From assembly GCF_010093305.1 (NCBI RefSeq), contig NZ_PDWS01000003.1:62001-126000 (forward strand): a DNA stretch of 64,000 bases. The letters run 5' to 3'. The first letter of the stretch is position 1; every line of letters starts with the position of its first letter. Of this stretch, positions 23,737-33,450 are shown piece by piece. This DNA comes from Pseudoxanthomonas sacheonensis. GTDB lineage: Bacteria > Pseudomonadota > Gammaproteobacteria > Xanthomonadales > Xanthomonadaceae. The position numbers and the translations under genes were made by a program. Under the pieces are notes generated by a model. That model saw nothing but the letters and a program-made list of their open reading frames with translations. It ran no database searches and was not told the origin of the DNA.

Positions 23737-25238
23737 AACGCGCACTGTCCTGTATCGCGATTGCCATGCTGCTGGTCGTGGGCGGCTGCACAAAGGAATC
23801 AGGTTCCGAATCCGCTGCAGCGGTCGCAGCCGATACCGGCGGCTCCCGCAAGGGCGACTTCGGCCCGCCGCAGGGGCGCGAGATCGACGCGGTGCTGACT
23901 TCGCCGCCCATGGTGCCGCCGCCCACCGGCCGCACGGCCCCGGCCAAGGTGATCGTAAAGCTGGACGTGATAGAGAAGGATCTGCCGATCTCCGAAGGCG
24001 TCACCTACACGTTCTGGACCTTCGGCGGCACGGTGCCCGGCAGCTTCATCCGCGTGCGCCAAGGCGACACGGTCGAATTCCACTTGCGCAACATGCCCGA
24101 ATCCAAGATGCCGCACAACATCGATCTGCACGGCGTCACCGGCCCCGGCGGCGGCGCCGCATCCAGCTTCACCGCGCCCGGGCATTCCTCGCGTTTCACC
24201 TTCAAGGCGCTCAACGCCGGACTGTACGTGTATCACTGCGCCACCGCGCCGGTGGGCATGCACGTGGCCAACGGAATGTACGGATTGATCCTGGTCGAAC
24301 CACCGGAAGGTTTGCCGCCGGTCGACAAGGAGTACTACGTGATGCAGGGCGATTTCTATACGACCGGCAAGTATCGCGAAAAAGGCCATCAACCCTTCGA
24401 CATGGAAAAGGCTATCGACGAACACCCCACCTACGTGCTGTTCAACGGCAGCGAAGGGTCGCTGACCGGCGACAAGGCGCTGACCGCGCACGTCGGCGAC
24501 AACGTGCGCCTGTACGTGGGCAACGGCGGCCCCAATCTGGTGTCCAGCTTCCATGTGATCGGCGAAATCTTCGACAAGGTCTGGTTCGAAGGCGGCACCC
24601 GCTTCCAGGAAAACGTGCAGACCACGCTCATTCCCTCCGGCGGCGCGGCGATCATGGATTTCCATGTGGAGGTGCCGGGCAGCTACGTGCTGGTCGACCA
24701 CTCGATATTCCGCGCCTTCAACAAGGGCGCGCTGGCGATCCTGAAGGCCGACGGACCGGAGAACAAGGAAATCTATTCCGGCAAAGAGGTCGACTACGTC
24801 TACCTGGGCGACCGCGCGCAGAAGGACATGAAAGCGGTAGCGACCGCGGCCGCGGCTGCGAAGACGGGCGATCTTTCGGTCGAGGAGCAGATCGCGGCGG
24901 GCAAGGCGCTGTTTGCCGGTACTTGCTCGACCTGCCATCAACCCGAAGGTCAGGGCATGGCGGGCGTGTTCCCGCCGCTGGCCAGGTCGGATTACATCGC
25001 AGGCGACCCGAAACGGGTGCCGAACATCATCCTGCACGGTCTTGTCGGCCCAGTGAAAGTCAACGGCACGGATTACAACTCCAACATGCCGCCGATGAGC
25101 CAGCTGACCGACGACGAAGTCGCGAACATCGCCACCTATGTCCTCAACAGCTGGGGCAATCCGGGCGGACGCGTCACCAAGGCCCAGGCGGCCCAGGTTC
25201 GGCAATCGAAGCCGGCGAACGCTTCGGAAGGCCATTGA
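23733..25238 (+). CDS. nirK: Copper nitrite reductase NirK with C-terminal cytochrome c domain
   Basis: The 501-residue enzyme reduces nitrite to nitric oxide in the periplasm. It starts with a lipoprotein signal (MLLVVGGC, lipobox Cys at about residue 19). Two cupredoxin domains follow. Copper ligands are visible in [14 protein letters not shown] (type 1 and type 2 His), [18 protein letters not shown] (His168, Cys169, a later His and Met) and [18 protein letters not shown] (type 2 His). After about residue 385 a class I cytochrome c domain is fused, with haem motif CSTCH (Cys398) and axial Met in NMPPM. The fused haem is likely the electron entry. ATG 23733 follows AGGGG by eight bases. Confidence 0.95.
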   Translation: MKRALSCIAIAMLLVVGGCTKESGSESAAAVAADTGGSRKGDFGPPQGREIDAVLTSPPMVPPPTGRTAPAKVIVKLDVIEKDLPISEGVTYTFWTFGGTVPGSFIRVRQGDTVEFHLRNMPESKMPHNIDLHGVTGPGGGAASSFTAPGHSSRFTFKALNAGLYVYHCATAPVGMHVANGMYGLILVEPPEGLPPVDKEYYVMQGDFYTTGKYREKGHQPFDMEKAIDEHPTYVLFNGSEGSLTGDKALTAHVGDNVRLYVGNGGPNLVSSFHVIGEIFDKVWFEGGTRFQENVQTTLIPSGGAAIMDFHVEVPGSYVLVDHSIFRAFNKGALAILKADGPENKEIYSGKEVDYVYLGDRAQKDMKAVATAAAAAKTGDLSVEEQIAAGKALFAGTCSTCHQPEGQGMAGVFPPLARSDYIAGDPKRVPNIILHGLVGPVKVNGTDYNSNMPPMSQLTDDEVANIATYVLNSWGNPGGRVTKAQAAQVRQSKPANASEGH

Positions 25239-25241
25239 GCT

Positions 25242-26018
25242 ATGCGTCGCCTGATCGCCGCGCTGCTGATCTTCCTGCCCATCGCCGGACTCGCCGCCGG
25301 CGCGGCTGGACGTTATGCAGGGCTGCCGGGCGGCGCGTTCAAGTCGGCGCTCCAGTACGAAGATCGCCCCGATGGGCAACGCGTGGCGCCGTTCGCGCTG
25401 ATGCGGCGGCCCGTCACCAATGCCGAATTCCTGTCGTTCGTGAAGGCGCACCCGGAATGGCGGCGCGATCGCGTCGCGGACGTTTTCGCCGAGGCCCGTT
25501 ATCTTTTCCATTGGCGTTCGGCTACCGATCCCGGCTCCCCGGCGCTGCTGCAGCAACCGGTGACTTCGGTAAGCTGGTTCGCAGCGAACGCCTATTGCGA
25601 ATCGATAGGCGCGCGTCTGCCGACCTGGACGGAATGGGAATACGCGGCAGCCGCCGACGAAACCCGCCGCGACGCGCGCAAGGATCCTGCATGGCGCGAA
25701 CGCATCCTCGCCTGGTACTCCAAGCCCTCCAATCAGGCCTTGCCGCGCGTTGGACTGCAGGCGCCCAACGCATACGGAATACAGGATATGCATGGCCTGG
25801 TCTGGGAATGGACCGAAGATTTTTCTTCCCTGCTGGTATCGGCCGACAACCGCAATCAAGGCGATGCCGACAAGGCCAGGTTCTGCGGCGCCGGCGCGCT
25901 GTCGATGGATGACCGGGACAACTACGCCGTCCTGATGCGGGTGGCGTTGCTGTCTTCCCTCGAAGCCCACGACACCACCACCAGCCTCGGCTTCCGCTGC
26001 GCCAGGAGCGCCCCATGA
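25242..26018 (+). CDS. nirV: NirV-like formylglycine-generating-enzyme-fold protein
   Basis: The 258-residue protein has a signal peptide (MRRLIAALLIFLPIAGLAAG) and an FGE-sulfatase (SUMF1) fold: PFALMRRPVTNAEFLSFV, QQPVTSVSWFAANAYCESIG, RLPTWTEWEYAAAAD, GIQDMHGLVWEWTEDF and GFRCARS. This is the NirV type that follows nirK in many denitrifiers; its role is unproven, possibly in NirK maturation. It starts 3 bp after nirK and overlaps the next gene by 4 bp (ATGA), so translation is coupled. Confidence 0.88.
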   Translation: MRRLIAALLIFLPIAGLAAGAAGRYAGLPGGAFKSALQYEDRPDGQRVAPFALMRRPVTNAEFLSFVKAHPEWRRDRVADVFAEARYLFHWRSATDPGSPALLQQPVTSVSWFAANAYCESIGARLPTWTEWEYAAAADETRRDARKDPAWRERILAWYSKPSNQALPRVGLQAPNAYGIQDMHGLVWEWTEDFSSLLVSADNRNQGDADKARFCGAGALSMDDRDNYAVLMRVALLSSLEAHDTTTSLGFRCARSAP

Positions 26019-26593
26019 ACCGCTTCCGTTCGATTCCCGCAATTCTGCTGCTGTTCGCCGCAGGCGCACTCGCTTCGCCGGCCCAGGCGCCGATACCGGA
26101 AGATTCGGTCTACAGGCTGCCGCTGCAATTGACCGATCAGCATGGCAAGAGCTGGCGCTGGGAGGAAAAGCGCGGAAAGCCGCAGGTCGTGGCCATGTTC
26201 TATACCTCCTGCCAGTACATCTGTCCTTTGATCGTGAACAGCGGCAAGGGTGTAGAGCATGCGCTCACTCCAGCCGAACGCGGCCGCATCGGCTTCCTGC
26301 TGATCAGCATGGACCCGGTTCGCGACACGCCTGCCGCGCTCATGTCCGTGGCGAAGAAACGCGATCTCGACGCCGCGCAATGGACGCTCGCCAGCCCGAA
26401 GGCCGCCGATGTACGGAGCGTTGCCGGCGTTCTTGGCGTGCGCTACCGCCAACTCTCCGACGGAGAGTTCAACCACACCAGCGCCCTGGTATTGCTCGAC
26501 GCGGAGGGACGCATCGTAGCGCGCACCGAGCAGGTCGGCAGCAAGGTCGATCCGGAATTCCTGGCGGCCGTACGCCGCGTGTTGGCCAGGTGA
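26015..26593 (+). CDS. SCO1/SenC-family copper chaperone
   Basis: The 192-residue protein has a signal peptide (MNRFRSIPAILLLFAAGALA) and a thioredoxin fold with the Sco copper site: Cys-x3-Cys in FYTSCQYICPLIV, and a distal His in FNHTSALVLLD. LISMDPVRDTPAAL is also typical. Sco proteins deliver Cu(I) to periplasmic or membrane copper sites. Being coupled to nirV and nirK, it most likely loads copper into NirK. It overlaps nirV by 4 bp and ends the operon; the next gene is convergent. Confidence 0.88.
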   Translation: MNRFRSIPAILLLFAAGALASPAQAPIPEDSVYRLPLQLTDQHGKSWRWEEKRGKPQVVAMFYTSCQYICPLIVNSGKGVEHALTPAERGRIGFLLISMDPVRDTPAALMSVAKKRDLDAAQWTLASPKAADVRSVAGVLGVRYRQLSDGEFNHTSALVLLDAEGRIVARTEQVGSKVDPEFLAAVRRVLAR

Positions 26594-26681
26594 GGCGACC
26601 GGGACAGAATATTACTGTCGCCGCGCTCTCCCATTTCGTGAGCACCGTCGCCGCGGGCTTCCCGCTGTCGGGCGGCGATTG

Positions 26682-27839
26682 CTACGAGGCGACGGGCACC
26701 CAGGCTGCGCCCTTTTTTGCGCTGGCCACCGCCGCTTCGATGAAGGCCATGCCGGCGACGCCGTCGTCGATGCCGGGGAGATCGAGATCATCCGGCGGCG
26801 GCGCGCCAGCGACTTCCGCGGCGATCGCACGGAAAGCTTCGCGGTACAGGTTGGCGAAGGCCTCCAGATAGCCTTCCGGATGCCCGGCCGGTATCCGCGT
26901 GACGCGTTGTGCGTCCTCGCCGACATAGCCGTTGCCGCGGCGCAGGATTTCGCGCGGGCGGTCCGGGTATTTGACGATCAGCTCGTTGGGATGCTCCTGC
27001 TGCCACTCGAGCGAAGCGTCGCTGCCGTACACGCGCAGGCTCAACTTGTTCTCTTCGCCCACCGCGATCTGCGAGCTGTGCAGCACGCCGCGCGCACCGC
27101 CTTCGAAACGCAGCAGCAGGTTGCCGTCATCGTCCAGCCGGCGGCCAGGCACGAAAGTGGTGAGGTCGGCGCACAGCTCGGCGATGCGCAGGCCGGTGAC
27201 ATAGCGCGCCAGGTTTTCCGCATGCGTGCCGATATCGCCCATGCACCCGGCCGCGCCGCTGCGCGCCGGATCGGTGCGCCAAGAGGCCTGCTTCTGGCCG
27301 CTGCTTTCGATGTCGCGCGCCAGCCACCCTTGCGAATACTCCACCACCACCTTGCGCAGCGTGCCGAGCGCGCCGCTGCGCACCAGCGCACGCGCCTGTT
27401 TCACCATCGCATTGCCGGTGTAGTTGTGGGTCAGCGCGAACACCTTGCCGCTGCGCGCGACCGTCTCGCGCAAGGCGCGCGCTTCGGCCAGCGTCAGCGT
27501 GACCGGCTTGTCGCAGACCACGTTGAAGCCGTGCTCCAGGAACAGCGTCGCGGCCGGGAAATGCTGGTCGTTCGGGGTGACGATGACGACGAAGTCCAAC
27601 CGTTCGCCAGGCGGGCGCGCCGCTTCGGCAATCGCCATCTCGCGATAGCTTCCATACGCACGATCGGCCGCGACGAACAAGTCGGCCGCCGAGTCGAGCG
27701 ATCGCTGTGGATCCGATGAAAAGGCGCCGGCGACGAGTTCGGCCTGCCCGTCCATCTGCGCGGCGATCCGGTGCACGGCACCGATGAACGCGCCACGTCC
27801 GCCACCGATCATGCCGAAGCGCAGCTTGCGTCCTGTCAC
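26682..27839 (-). CDS. Gfo/Idh/MocA-family oxidoreductase
   Basis: The 385-residue NAD(P)-dependent enzyme has an N-terminal Rossmann motif ([18 protein letters not shown]), the family EKP-like motif (here [13 protein letters not shown], about residue 105) and a C-terminal alpha/beta domain with [16 protein letters not shown]. It would oxidise or reduce a sugar hydroxyl or keto group. GTG 27839 overlaps the upstream stop (GTGA), so it is coupled to the sugar isomerase gene. It is the last gene of a seven-gene reverse-strand set for glycoside oxidation; reduction or epimerisation of 3-keto sugars is the likely role. Confidence 0.85.
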   Translation of the reverse strand: MTGRKLRFGMIGGGRGAFIGAVHRIAAQMDGQAELVAGAFSSDPQRSLDSAADLFVAADRAYGSYREMAIAEAARPPGERLDFVVIVTPNDQHFPAATLFLEHGFNVVCDKPVTLTLAEARALRETVARSGKVFALTHNYTGNAMVKQARALVRSGALGTLRKVVVEYSQGWLARDIESSGQKQASWRTDPARSGAAGCMGDIGTHAENLARYVTGLRIAELCADLTTFVPGRRLDDDGNLLLRFEGGARGVLHSSQIAVGEENKLSLRVYGSDASLEWQQEHPNELIVKYPDRPREILRRGNGYVGEDAQRVTRIPAGHPEGYLEAFANLYREAFRAIAAEVAGAPPPDDLDLPGIDDGVAGMAFIEAAVASAKKGAAWVPVAS

Positions 27840-28885
27840 GCCATCCCTCCGCGCCCGCGACCCTCGAAAGCCGCGTCGAAGGCCACCGCGCTGGGCGGGA
27901 AATCGAGCCGGCGCACGAAGGCCGCTGCCTCGGTGGCGCCGTGCACGCGATCCATGCGCGCGTCCTCCCACTCCACCGACAGCGGGCCGCGATAACCGAT
28001 GTCGTTCAACGCGACGATGATGTCCTGGAAGCGGACATCGCCACGCCCGACCGAGCGGAAGTCCCAATGCCGGCGTGCGTCGCCGAAATCGGTATGGCCG
28101 CCGAACACGCCCACGCTGCCGTCGCCACGCCCCCACCAGACGTCCTTCATGTGGACGTTGAAGATGCGATCGCCGAAGGTGCGCAGGAAGCGGATGTAGT
28201 CCACGCCCTGGTAGGCGAAATGCGAGGGGTCGAAGTTGAAGCCGAAGCGCGGGTGGTGGTCGACCGCTTCCAGAGCGCGCTGCGCGCTGGCGATGTCGAA
28301 TGCGATCTCGGTGGGATGCACTTCCAGGGCGAAATTCACGTCGACCGCGTCGAAGGCATCGAGAATCGGCCGCCAGCGTCGCGCGAAGTCATCGAAGCCT
28401 TGCTGCAGATAGGCCTGCGAGGTCGGCGGGAAGGCATAGACCGCATGCCAGATCGACGAGCCGGTGAAGCCGGTGACCGTCGCCGGAGAATTCGCTGCCG
28501 CACCCGGCCGCGCATCGAAGAACGCGCGCGCGGCTTTGGCCGTATCGATCATCCGTGCGGCGGCGCGCTGGCGCACGCCTTCCGGCTCGCCATCGCCCCA
28601 GACTTCCGGCGGCAGGATCGCGCGGTGGCGCTCGTCGATCAGGTCGCAGACCGCCTGTCCGACCAGATGGTTGGCGATCGCATGACAGCACAGGCCCTGT
28701 GCCTGCAGCACGCTCCAGCGCTGATGCACGTAGTCCGGCGAAGCCAGCGCGCGTTCGACATCGAAGTGGTCGCCCCAGCACGCCAGCTCCAGGCCGTCGT
28801 AGCCCATGGCGACAGTCTGTTTGGCCAGTTCGTCGAGTGTGAGGTCGGCCCATTGCCCGGTGAAGAGCGTGACAGGACGTGGCAT
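27836..28885 (-). CDS. Sugar phosphate isomerase/epimerase-like TIM-barrel protein
   Basis: The 349-residue cytosolic protein is a xylose-isomerase-like TIM barrel: [45 protein letters not shown] and HMKDVWWG, which carry the Glu, Asp and His metal ligands. [14 protein letters not shown] closes the barrel. Such proteins in 3-keto-glycoside loci act as isomerases or lyases on oxidised sugars; the exact reaction is not shown. ATG 28885 has AGGAG six bases upstream. It overlaps the Gfo/Idh/MocA gene by 4 bp. Confidence 0.82.
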   Translation of the reverse strand: MPRPVTLFTGQWADLTLDELAKQTVAMGYDGLELACWGDHFDVERALASPDYVHQRWSVLQAQGLCCHAIANHLVGQAVCDLIDERHRAILPPEVWGDGEPEGVRQRAAARMIDTAKAARAFFDARPGAAANSPATVTGFTGSSIWHAVYAFPPTSQAYLQQGFDDFARRWRPILDAFDAVDVNFALEVHPTEIAFDIASAQRALEAVDHHPRFGFNFDPSHFAYQGVDYIRFLRTFGDRIFNVHMKDVWWGRGDGSVGVFGGHTDFGDARRHWDFRSVGRGDVRFQDIIVALNDIGYRGPLSVEWEDARMDRVHGATEAAAFVRRLDFPPSAVAFDAAFEGRGRGGMA

Positions 28886-28931
28886 GTGGAACTCCTGTTA
28901 TTGGCGATTTGGTGTTTTTACACGGAGAACG

Positions 28932-28983
28932 GGGAATGGAGAATTGGGAATGGAGGTTTCACCATTTCCGGTTCTCCATTCCC
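28932..28983. repeat. GGGAATGGAG intergenic repeat with inverted arms
   Basis: GGGAATGGAGAA (28932-28943) and TTCTCCATTCCC (28972-28983) form a perfect 12-bp inverted repeat. A second direct copy of GGGAATGGAG lies at 28946-28955. The element fills the gap between the MFS and isomerase genes. It resembles the GGGAATGGGGAATGG intergenic repeats common in xanthomonads and could fold in the mRNA. Confidence 0.6.
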
Positions 28984-28990
28984 GCTGTTC

Positions 28991-30175
28991 TCATGCATCG
29001 ACGCGTTCGATGCGATAGCCGCCGCGGGCCCGGTCGACCAGATGGAGAATGCCGAAGATCAGCGCGATCAGCACCGGCAGCACTGCCCACACCGGCAACA
29101 CATTCGTTGCGCCGTAGGTATTGTTGATCCACCCCATGACCGGGCCGGCGACCGCGGTCGAGAATGCGCCGGCGGCGCCGACCATCGCCAGCGCCAGTGC
29201 GCCGCCACGCGGGAAGCGCTCGGAAGTCAGTCCCAGCATGGTCGGCCACCAGAATGCGGTGCCCACTGCGAGCAATGCCGCGGCGGCGAACGCCAGTACC
29301 GGCGTGTCGGCACGCCCGAACAGCCACAGCCCGAGCGCCGCGATCGGCGCGGTCACGGCGATCAGCGTCACCGGCGACAACCGGTGCGCCAGGACTCCGC
29401 CGAACTGCCGCAACGCGTACATGATGCCGTTGATCCATACCAGCAGCAGCACGCCGGCCTGCAGCGTGCTGTGCATGACCTCGTTGAAGATATTGCTGAC
29501 CCATTGCCCCGGGCCGAGCTCGGTGGCCGCGGTCAGCCACATGCAGACGAACACCACCAGGAACAGCGGGCGCTTGAGTTCGCCATACATCGCTGCGGTG
29601 GAAACACCGGCCGCCTTGCGTTCGCTGTCGGGGAAACGCTGGGCGAAGAACATGACCGCGTAGATCGCCGACGGCACCAGCATCAACAGCATCTTCGACT
29701 GCCAGCCCAGGCCAAGCTGAGTGAAAGCGAAGGCAAGCACGCCGCCGACCACGATGCCGCCCGGGAACCAGGCATGCAACTTGACCAGCCGCGCGGTCTT
29801 GTCTTCGCGGTACAGCGTGGCGATGAGCGGATTGATGCCGGCTTCGACAAAACCATTCGCGATGCCGATCACCACGGTGGCCGCGAACAGCATGGTGAAA
29901 TCGGTGGCGAACACCGTAAGCAGCACGCCTGCGATATGTCCTACCGCCGCAAGTTTCAGCAGCCGCCCCATGCCCAACAGATCGCACAAGGTGCCGCCGA
30001 ACAGGATCGACAGGCCGAAGCCCCAGAACGCGGCGCCGCTGATCCAGCCCAACTGGATCTTGTCGAGCTCGAACGCGAGCTCCAACTCTCCCATGATGTC
30101 GCCGCGGATGGCAAACGACATCGCGGTGGCCAACAAGGCGATGCAACTGGCGACGAACAGGCGCTGCGGGTTCAT
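28991..30175 (-). CDS. MFS sugar transporter (FucP/nucleoside-H+ symporter-like)
   Basis: The 394-residue protein has 12 membrane helices and begins MNPQRLFVASCIALLATAMS. The FucP-like features IGIANGFVEAGINPLIATLY and LHAWFPGGIVVGG are present. It would import a sugar by proton symport across the inner membrane. ATG 30175 has GGAGAA upstream. It lies within the glycoside-oxidation operon between a DUF1080 hydrolase and a TIM-barrel enzyme, so the substrate is probably an oxidised or free monosaccharide released in the periplasm. Confidence 0.85.
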   Translation of the reverse strand: MNPQRLFVASCIALLATAMSFAIRGDIMGELELAFELDKIQLGWISGAAFWGFGLSILFGGTLCDLLGMGRLLKLAAVGHIAGVLLTVFATDFTMLFAATVVIGIANGFVEAGINPLIATLYREDKTARLVKLHAWFPGGIVVGGVLAFAFTQLGLGWQSKMLLMLVPSAIYAVMFFAQRFPDSERKAAGVSTAAMYGELKRPLFLVVFVCMWLTAATELGPGQWVSNIFNEVMHSTLQAGVLLLVWINGIMYALRQFGGVLAHRLSPVTLIAVTAPIAALGLWLFGRADTPVLAFAAAALLAVGTAFWWPTMLGLTSERFPRGGALALAMVGAAGAFSTAVAGPVMGWINNTYGATNVLPVWAVLPVLIALIFGILHLVDRARGGYRIERVDA

Positions 30176-30205
30176 AGGTTTCTCCGCGGAGAGGGGACGA
30201 ATGCT

Positions 30206-30847
30206 TCAGGGCAACACACGCACCTTGATGTTTCGGTAGTGCACTTCGCTGTCCGGATCGTGCGCCTGCAGCGCGAAGGTGCCCGAGGATAGCACCCGGC
30301 CGCTCATGTCGGCCGGTCGCTCCGGTTGCTCAGGCTGCGTGTAGTCGACGATCGGTTTGTCGTCGACGAAGGTGCGGATGCGGTCGCCCTCGACGCGGAT
30401 GCGCAGCGTAAACCAGACGTCGTCCTTGACTGGCGCCTGGTAGTTGTCCTTGACTGCATACAGGCCGCCGGTGCGCTTGGGGTCGCTCTGGCTGTTGTTG
30501 ACCTGCACTTCGTAGCCTTTGGCCGGCCAGCCTTCGTCCTGCCAGGCGGTATGGAAGTAGACGCCGGAGTTGGCGCCGGGCTTGGTCATGACGTCGAGCT
30601 GCAATTCGAAGTCGCGGAAATCGTGATGCCCCACCGCACCGACATAGAACAGATGCGAACGCGGCCCCCGCACCACGATTGCGCCGTCGCGCACGTCGAA
30701 CGAACCCGGCGCCTCACTGGCGCGCCAGCCTTCCAGCGTCTTGCCATCGAACAACGACTGCCAGTCATGACGCGCCTGTTCTGCGGCCTGCACGCTCGTG
30801 CCGCTGGCCAGTACCAGCAGACAGACTCCAAGCAAACCAATACGCAT
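30206..30847 (-). CDS. DUF1080 protein, predicted 3-keto-disaccharide hydrolase
   Basis: The 213-residue protein has a signal peptide (MRIGLLGVCLLVLASGTSVQA) and one DUF1080 (PF06439) jelly-roll domain: WQSLFDGKTLEGWRAS, FELQLDVMTKPGANSGVYFH and KGYEVQVNNSQSDPKRTGGL. Members cleave glycosidic bonds of 3-keto sugars in the periplasm. ATG 30847 follows GGAGG; a longer in-frame extension lacks a ribosome site. It lies directly after the GMC dehydrogenase genes that would make the 3-keto substrate. A second DUF1080 gene is at 36907. Confidence 0.85.
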   Translation of the reverse strand: MRIGLLGVCLLVLASGTSVQAAEQARHDWQSLFDGKTLEGWRASEAPGSFDVRDGAIVVRGPRSHLFYVGAVGHHDFRDFELQLDVMTKPGANSGVYFHTAWQDEGWPAKGYEVQVNNSQSDPKRTGGLYAVKDNYQAPVKDDVWFTLRIRVEGDRIRTFVDDKPIVDYTQPEQPERPADMSGRVLSSGTFALQAHDPDSEVHYRNIKVRVLP

Positions 30848-31005
30848 GCGATGTTTCCTCCAGACGGACCGGCGCAGCGCCGGCAAGGATCGGTACGATG
30901 CCGCAGTCAGCGTTAGCATGGTGCTTATTGCGGCCAAACTTGTTGCGGTACCTTTCATTACAGCGCCTCTCGTTACCGCACCAGCCACGCGATGCGTGAC
31001 AGGCA

Positions 31006-31629
31006 TCAGCCCACTCCCACGAGTTTGAGCACTTCCGGCGGCGGACCATCGAAACTGGCCAATGGCACGTTGCCGACGTAGCCCAGGTACTGCCGGCCTT
31101 GCGGCGATGTGCAGAATCCGCCGATGGTCAGGTCACGGTAACGGGCGAAGAATTCCGCGGCCTGTTTGAACTCGGCGCGTGCCTTGGGCAGGTAACAGAT
31201 GTCGTCGCAGATCGCGCTCCGCTGGCTCGCGCTCGATCCGCTGAAACTGCGCGAAAAGCGCTGCTCCGCCTGCTCATCCAGCCATTCGAACCCGGCCAGG
31301 ATCACCTCGCGATCGGCGGTCTGTTGCGGATACGGCGCGCTGACCCATTCGTTGATGAAATCGACTACGCCGACTGCGACTGCGCCTGGCCCATCCGTAT
31401 CGGCGGGGACGATCAGGTCGCACAGCGCGGTGGCGGTGCGCCGCTGTTGTTCGTCCAGCGTCAGCGGCCAGACCGAGCCCGGTCCATAGACCTTGAGCAG
31501 GTCCGGGTCGGTGCCGTAGCCCACGCCCGAAGGCAGCTTGGGCGACGGCTCGGAACTGCAGCCGGCCAGATGCATCATCGGCAACGCGGCCGCGCTCAAC
31601 ATCCATTTCAGCGAAGTGCGGCGGTCCAT
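31006..31629 (-). CDS. Gluconate 2-dehydrogenase subunit 3-like small subunit (set 1)
   Basis: The 207-residue protein starts with a Tat-like signal and lipobox (MDRRTSLKWMLSAAALPMM, then HLAGC). The subunit 3 domain follows: TATALCDLIVPADTDGPGAVAVG and GFEWLDEQAEQRF. This family is the small partner of membrane or periplasmic GMC dehydrogenases and is needed for their export or activity. ATG 31629 overlaps the GMC stop (TGATG), with AAGGAG five bases upstream. It is the partner of the GMC enzyme at 31629-33431. Confidence 0.82.
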   Translation of the reverse strand: MDRRTSLKWMLSAAALPMMHLAGCSSEPSPKLPSGVGYGTDPDLLKVYGPGSVWPLTLDEQQRRTATALCDLIVPADTDGPGAVAVGVVDFINEWVSAPYPQQTADREVILAGFEWLDEQAEQRFSRSFSGSSASQRSAICDDICYLPKARAEFKQAAEFFARYRDLTIGGFCTSPQGRQYLGYVGNVPLASFDGPPPEVLKLVGVG

Positions 31630-33431
31630 CAAAGCTCCTTGCGGCGCATGCGCGCCAGCATGTGGTCGGAGGCGCGCCAGGCCAGCGCCATGATCGTCAG
31701 CGTCGGGTTCTTGTCGGCATTGGACGCGAAGACTGCACCGTCGGTGATGTAGAGATTGTCAACGTCCCAGGTGCGGCACCACCGGTCCGTGACCGAGGTC
31801 TTCGGATCGGCGCCCATGATCGCGCCGCCCAGCTCGTGGATGATATAGCCGCCTGGTTTGATCGCCTTGGCGCCGTCGGTTTCGACCTTGCCCTGCACGC
31901 GCCCGCCCATCGACTCGATGATGTCGGCGAAGGTGCGTTGCATGTGCGCAGCCTGGCGGGTTTCATGCTCGGACCACTGCCAGTGGAAGCGCAGCACCGG
32001 GATGCCCCACTTGTCCTTCACCTGCGGGTCGATCTCGCAGTACGAATTCTCGTTCGGAATCATCTCGCCGCGGCCGGCGAAGCCGACGAAAGAACCATAG
32101 TAGCGACGCACGTCCTGCTTGAACTTCTGGCCGTAGCTGCCGCCTGTGAGCCATTCGAGCCCGGCGCCGGTATGCATCTCGGGCATGCGCCGGCCGCCGC
32201 CGAACTCGATGTGGTAGCCGCGCGCGAAACCGAGCTTGCCGGCCAGTTGCTCCTGGTAGAGCCACCACGGCGAATACATGTGGCCGCCGTCGGCGCCATC
32301 CTCGTTGTGCAACGGCAGGTTCTCCAGCAACGGTATCTGCCCGTTTAGGCTGGTACCGACGGTGTCCATCAGATAACGGCCGACCTTGCCGCTGGAATTG
32401 GCCAGCCCATCGGGAAATGAGCTGGATCTGGAGTTGAGCAGGATCCGCGCCGATTCGCAGGCGCTGGCCGCCAGCACCACAACGCGCGCGGAAGCTGCGA
32501 ATTCCTTGCCGCTGGTCCTGTCGATGAAGCGCACGCCATCGGCCTTGCCGTTCGCGCCCAGCACCACTTCGCGCACCATGGCATCGCAGACGATGTCCAG
32601 GCGGCCGGTCGCCAACGCCGGCGGCAGGTGCACGGTGGTGGACTGGTAGTTGGCCCCGGTCGAGCAGCCGCGACCGCAAGGCGTCGCCCACCAGCAGGCC
32701 GCGCGGCGCAGCATCGACTCGCGCAGGATGCGCTGCGCCTCCGGGTTGCCCGGATGCAGCTTGGCCGGCAGGTTGTCCGCATCCAGGCGCCGGGTCAGCA
32801 CCGCGCGGTGGCCGGCGATCACCGGCACGCCCAGGCGCCCGGCGCGCTGCTTTACCAGCAGGTCGCTGACCTTGGGCCTGGGCGGGGGCAGCAATACGCC
32901 GGGAGACGAATCGGGCGTGTTTTCCAGGCCGTCGTTGTCGCCGTACACGCCGATCAGCATCTCGACCTTGTCGTAGTACGGCGCCACATCGGTATAGTCG
33001 ATCGGCCAGTCGAAGCCCAGGCCGTCGCGGCTGTAGGGCTTGAAGTCGTAGGCGCCGTTGCGCAGCGAGATCCGGCCCCAGTGATTGGTGCGGCCGCCCA
33101 GCATGCGCGCGCGCCACCAGTCGAACCGGCCTGCACTGTCCTCCCGTGCATTGACGTAGGGTTCGCCGGGTACCTGCCAGCCGCCGTCGATGGTGGCGTC
33201 GTAGAAACCGAATGCCTTTTCCGGTGTCGAGGTGCCGCGCAGCGGCGCCTGGTCCGGAGTCTGGAACATCGGCGTTTCGGTTTCCGGCGTGTAGTTGCGC
33301 CCGGCTTCGAGCATCAGCACCCGGGCGCCTTCCATGCACAGCGTGTAGGCGGTCTGGCCTCCGGCTGCGCCGGAGCCCACCACGATCGCGTCATAGGTTT
33401 GTTTGATGGCGCCCGCAGTCAGGAAAGGCAC
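31629..33431 (-). CDS. GMC-family FAD dehydrogenase large subunit (set 1), glucoside 3-dehydrogenase-like
   Basis: The 600-residue flavoenzyme has the dinucleotide motif VVGSGAAGGQTAYTL near the N-terminus, FAD-binding segments (GGRTNHWGRISLRNG) and the C-terminal GMC signature IIHELGGAIMGADP with NPTLTIMALAWR, which contain the catalytic His and Asn. It has no signal peptide, consistent with export in complex with its Tat-carrying small subunit. This subfamily oxidises C3 of glucosides. The start is GTG 33431 with GAGG upstream. No cytochrome c subunit is encoded beside it, so the electron acceptor is unknown. Confidence 0.85.
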   Translation of the reverse strand: MPFLTAGAIKQTYDAIVVGSGAAGGQTAYTLCMEGARVLMLEAGRNYTPETETPMFQTPDQAPLRGTSTPEKAFGFYDATIDGGWQVPGEPYVNAREDSAGRFDWWRARMLGGRTNHWGRISLRNGAYDFKPYSRDGLGFDWPIDYTDVAPYYDKVEMLIGVYGDNDGLENTPDSSPGVLLPPPRPKVSDLLVKQRAGRLGVPVIAGHRAVLTRRLDADNLPAKLHPGNPEAQRILRESMLRRAACWWATPCGRGCSTGANYQSTTVHLPPALATGRLDIVCDAMVREVVLGANGKADGVRFIDRTSGKEFAASARVVVLAASACESARILLNSRSSSFPDGLANSSGKVGRYLMDTVGTSLNGQIPLLENLPLHNEDGADGGHMYSPWWLYQEQLAGKLGFARGYHIEFGGGRRMPEMHTGAGLEWLTGGSYGQKFKQDVRRYYGSFVGFAGRGEMIPNENSYCEIDPQVKDKWGIPVLRFHWQWSEHETRQAAHMQRTFADIIESMGGRVQGKVETDGAKAIKPGGYIIHELGGAIMGADPKTSVTDRWCRTWDVDNLYITDGAVFASNADKNPTLTIMALAWRASDHMLARMRRKEL

Positions 33432-33450
33432 GGCATGACCTCGGCGCGCG

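Noticed and set aside
27941..30292. Long plus-strand frame over the MFS and isomerase genes
   Set aside because: Antisense to two recognisable genes, and it crosses the intergenic repeat.
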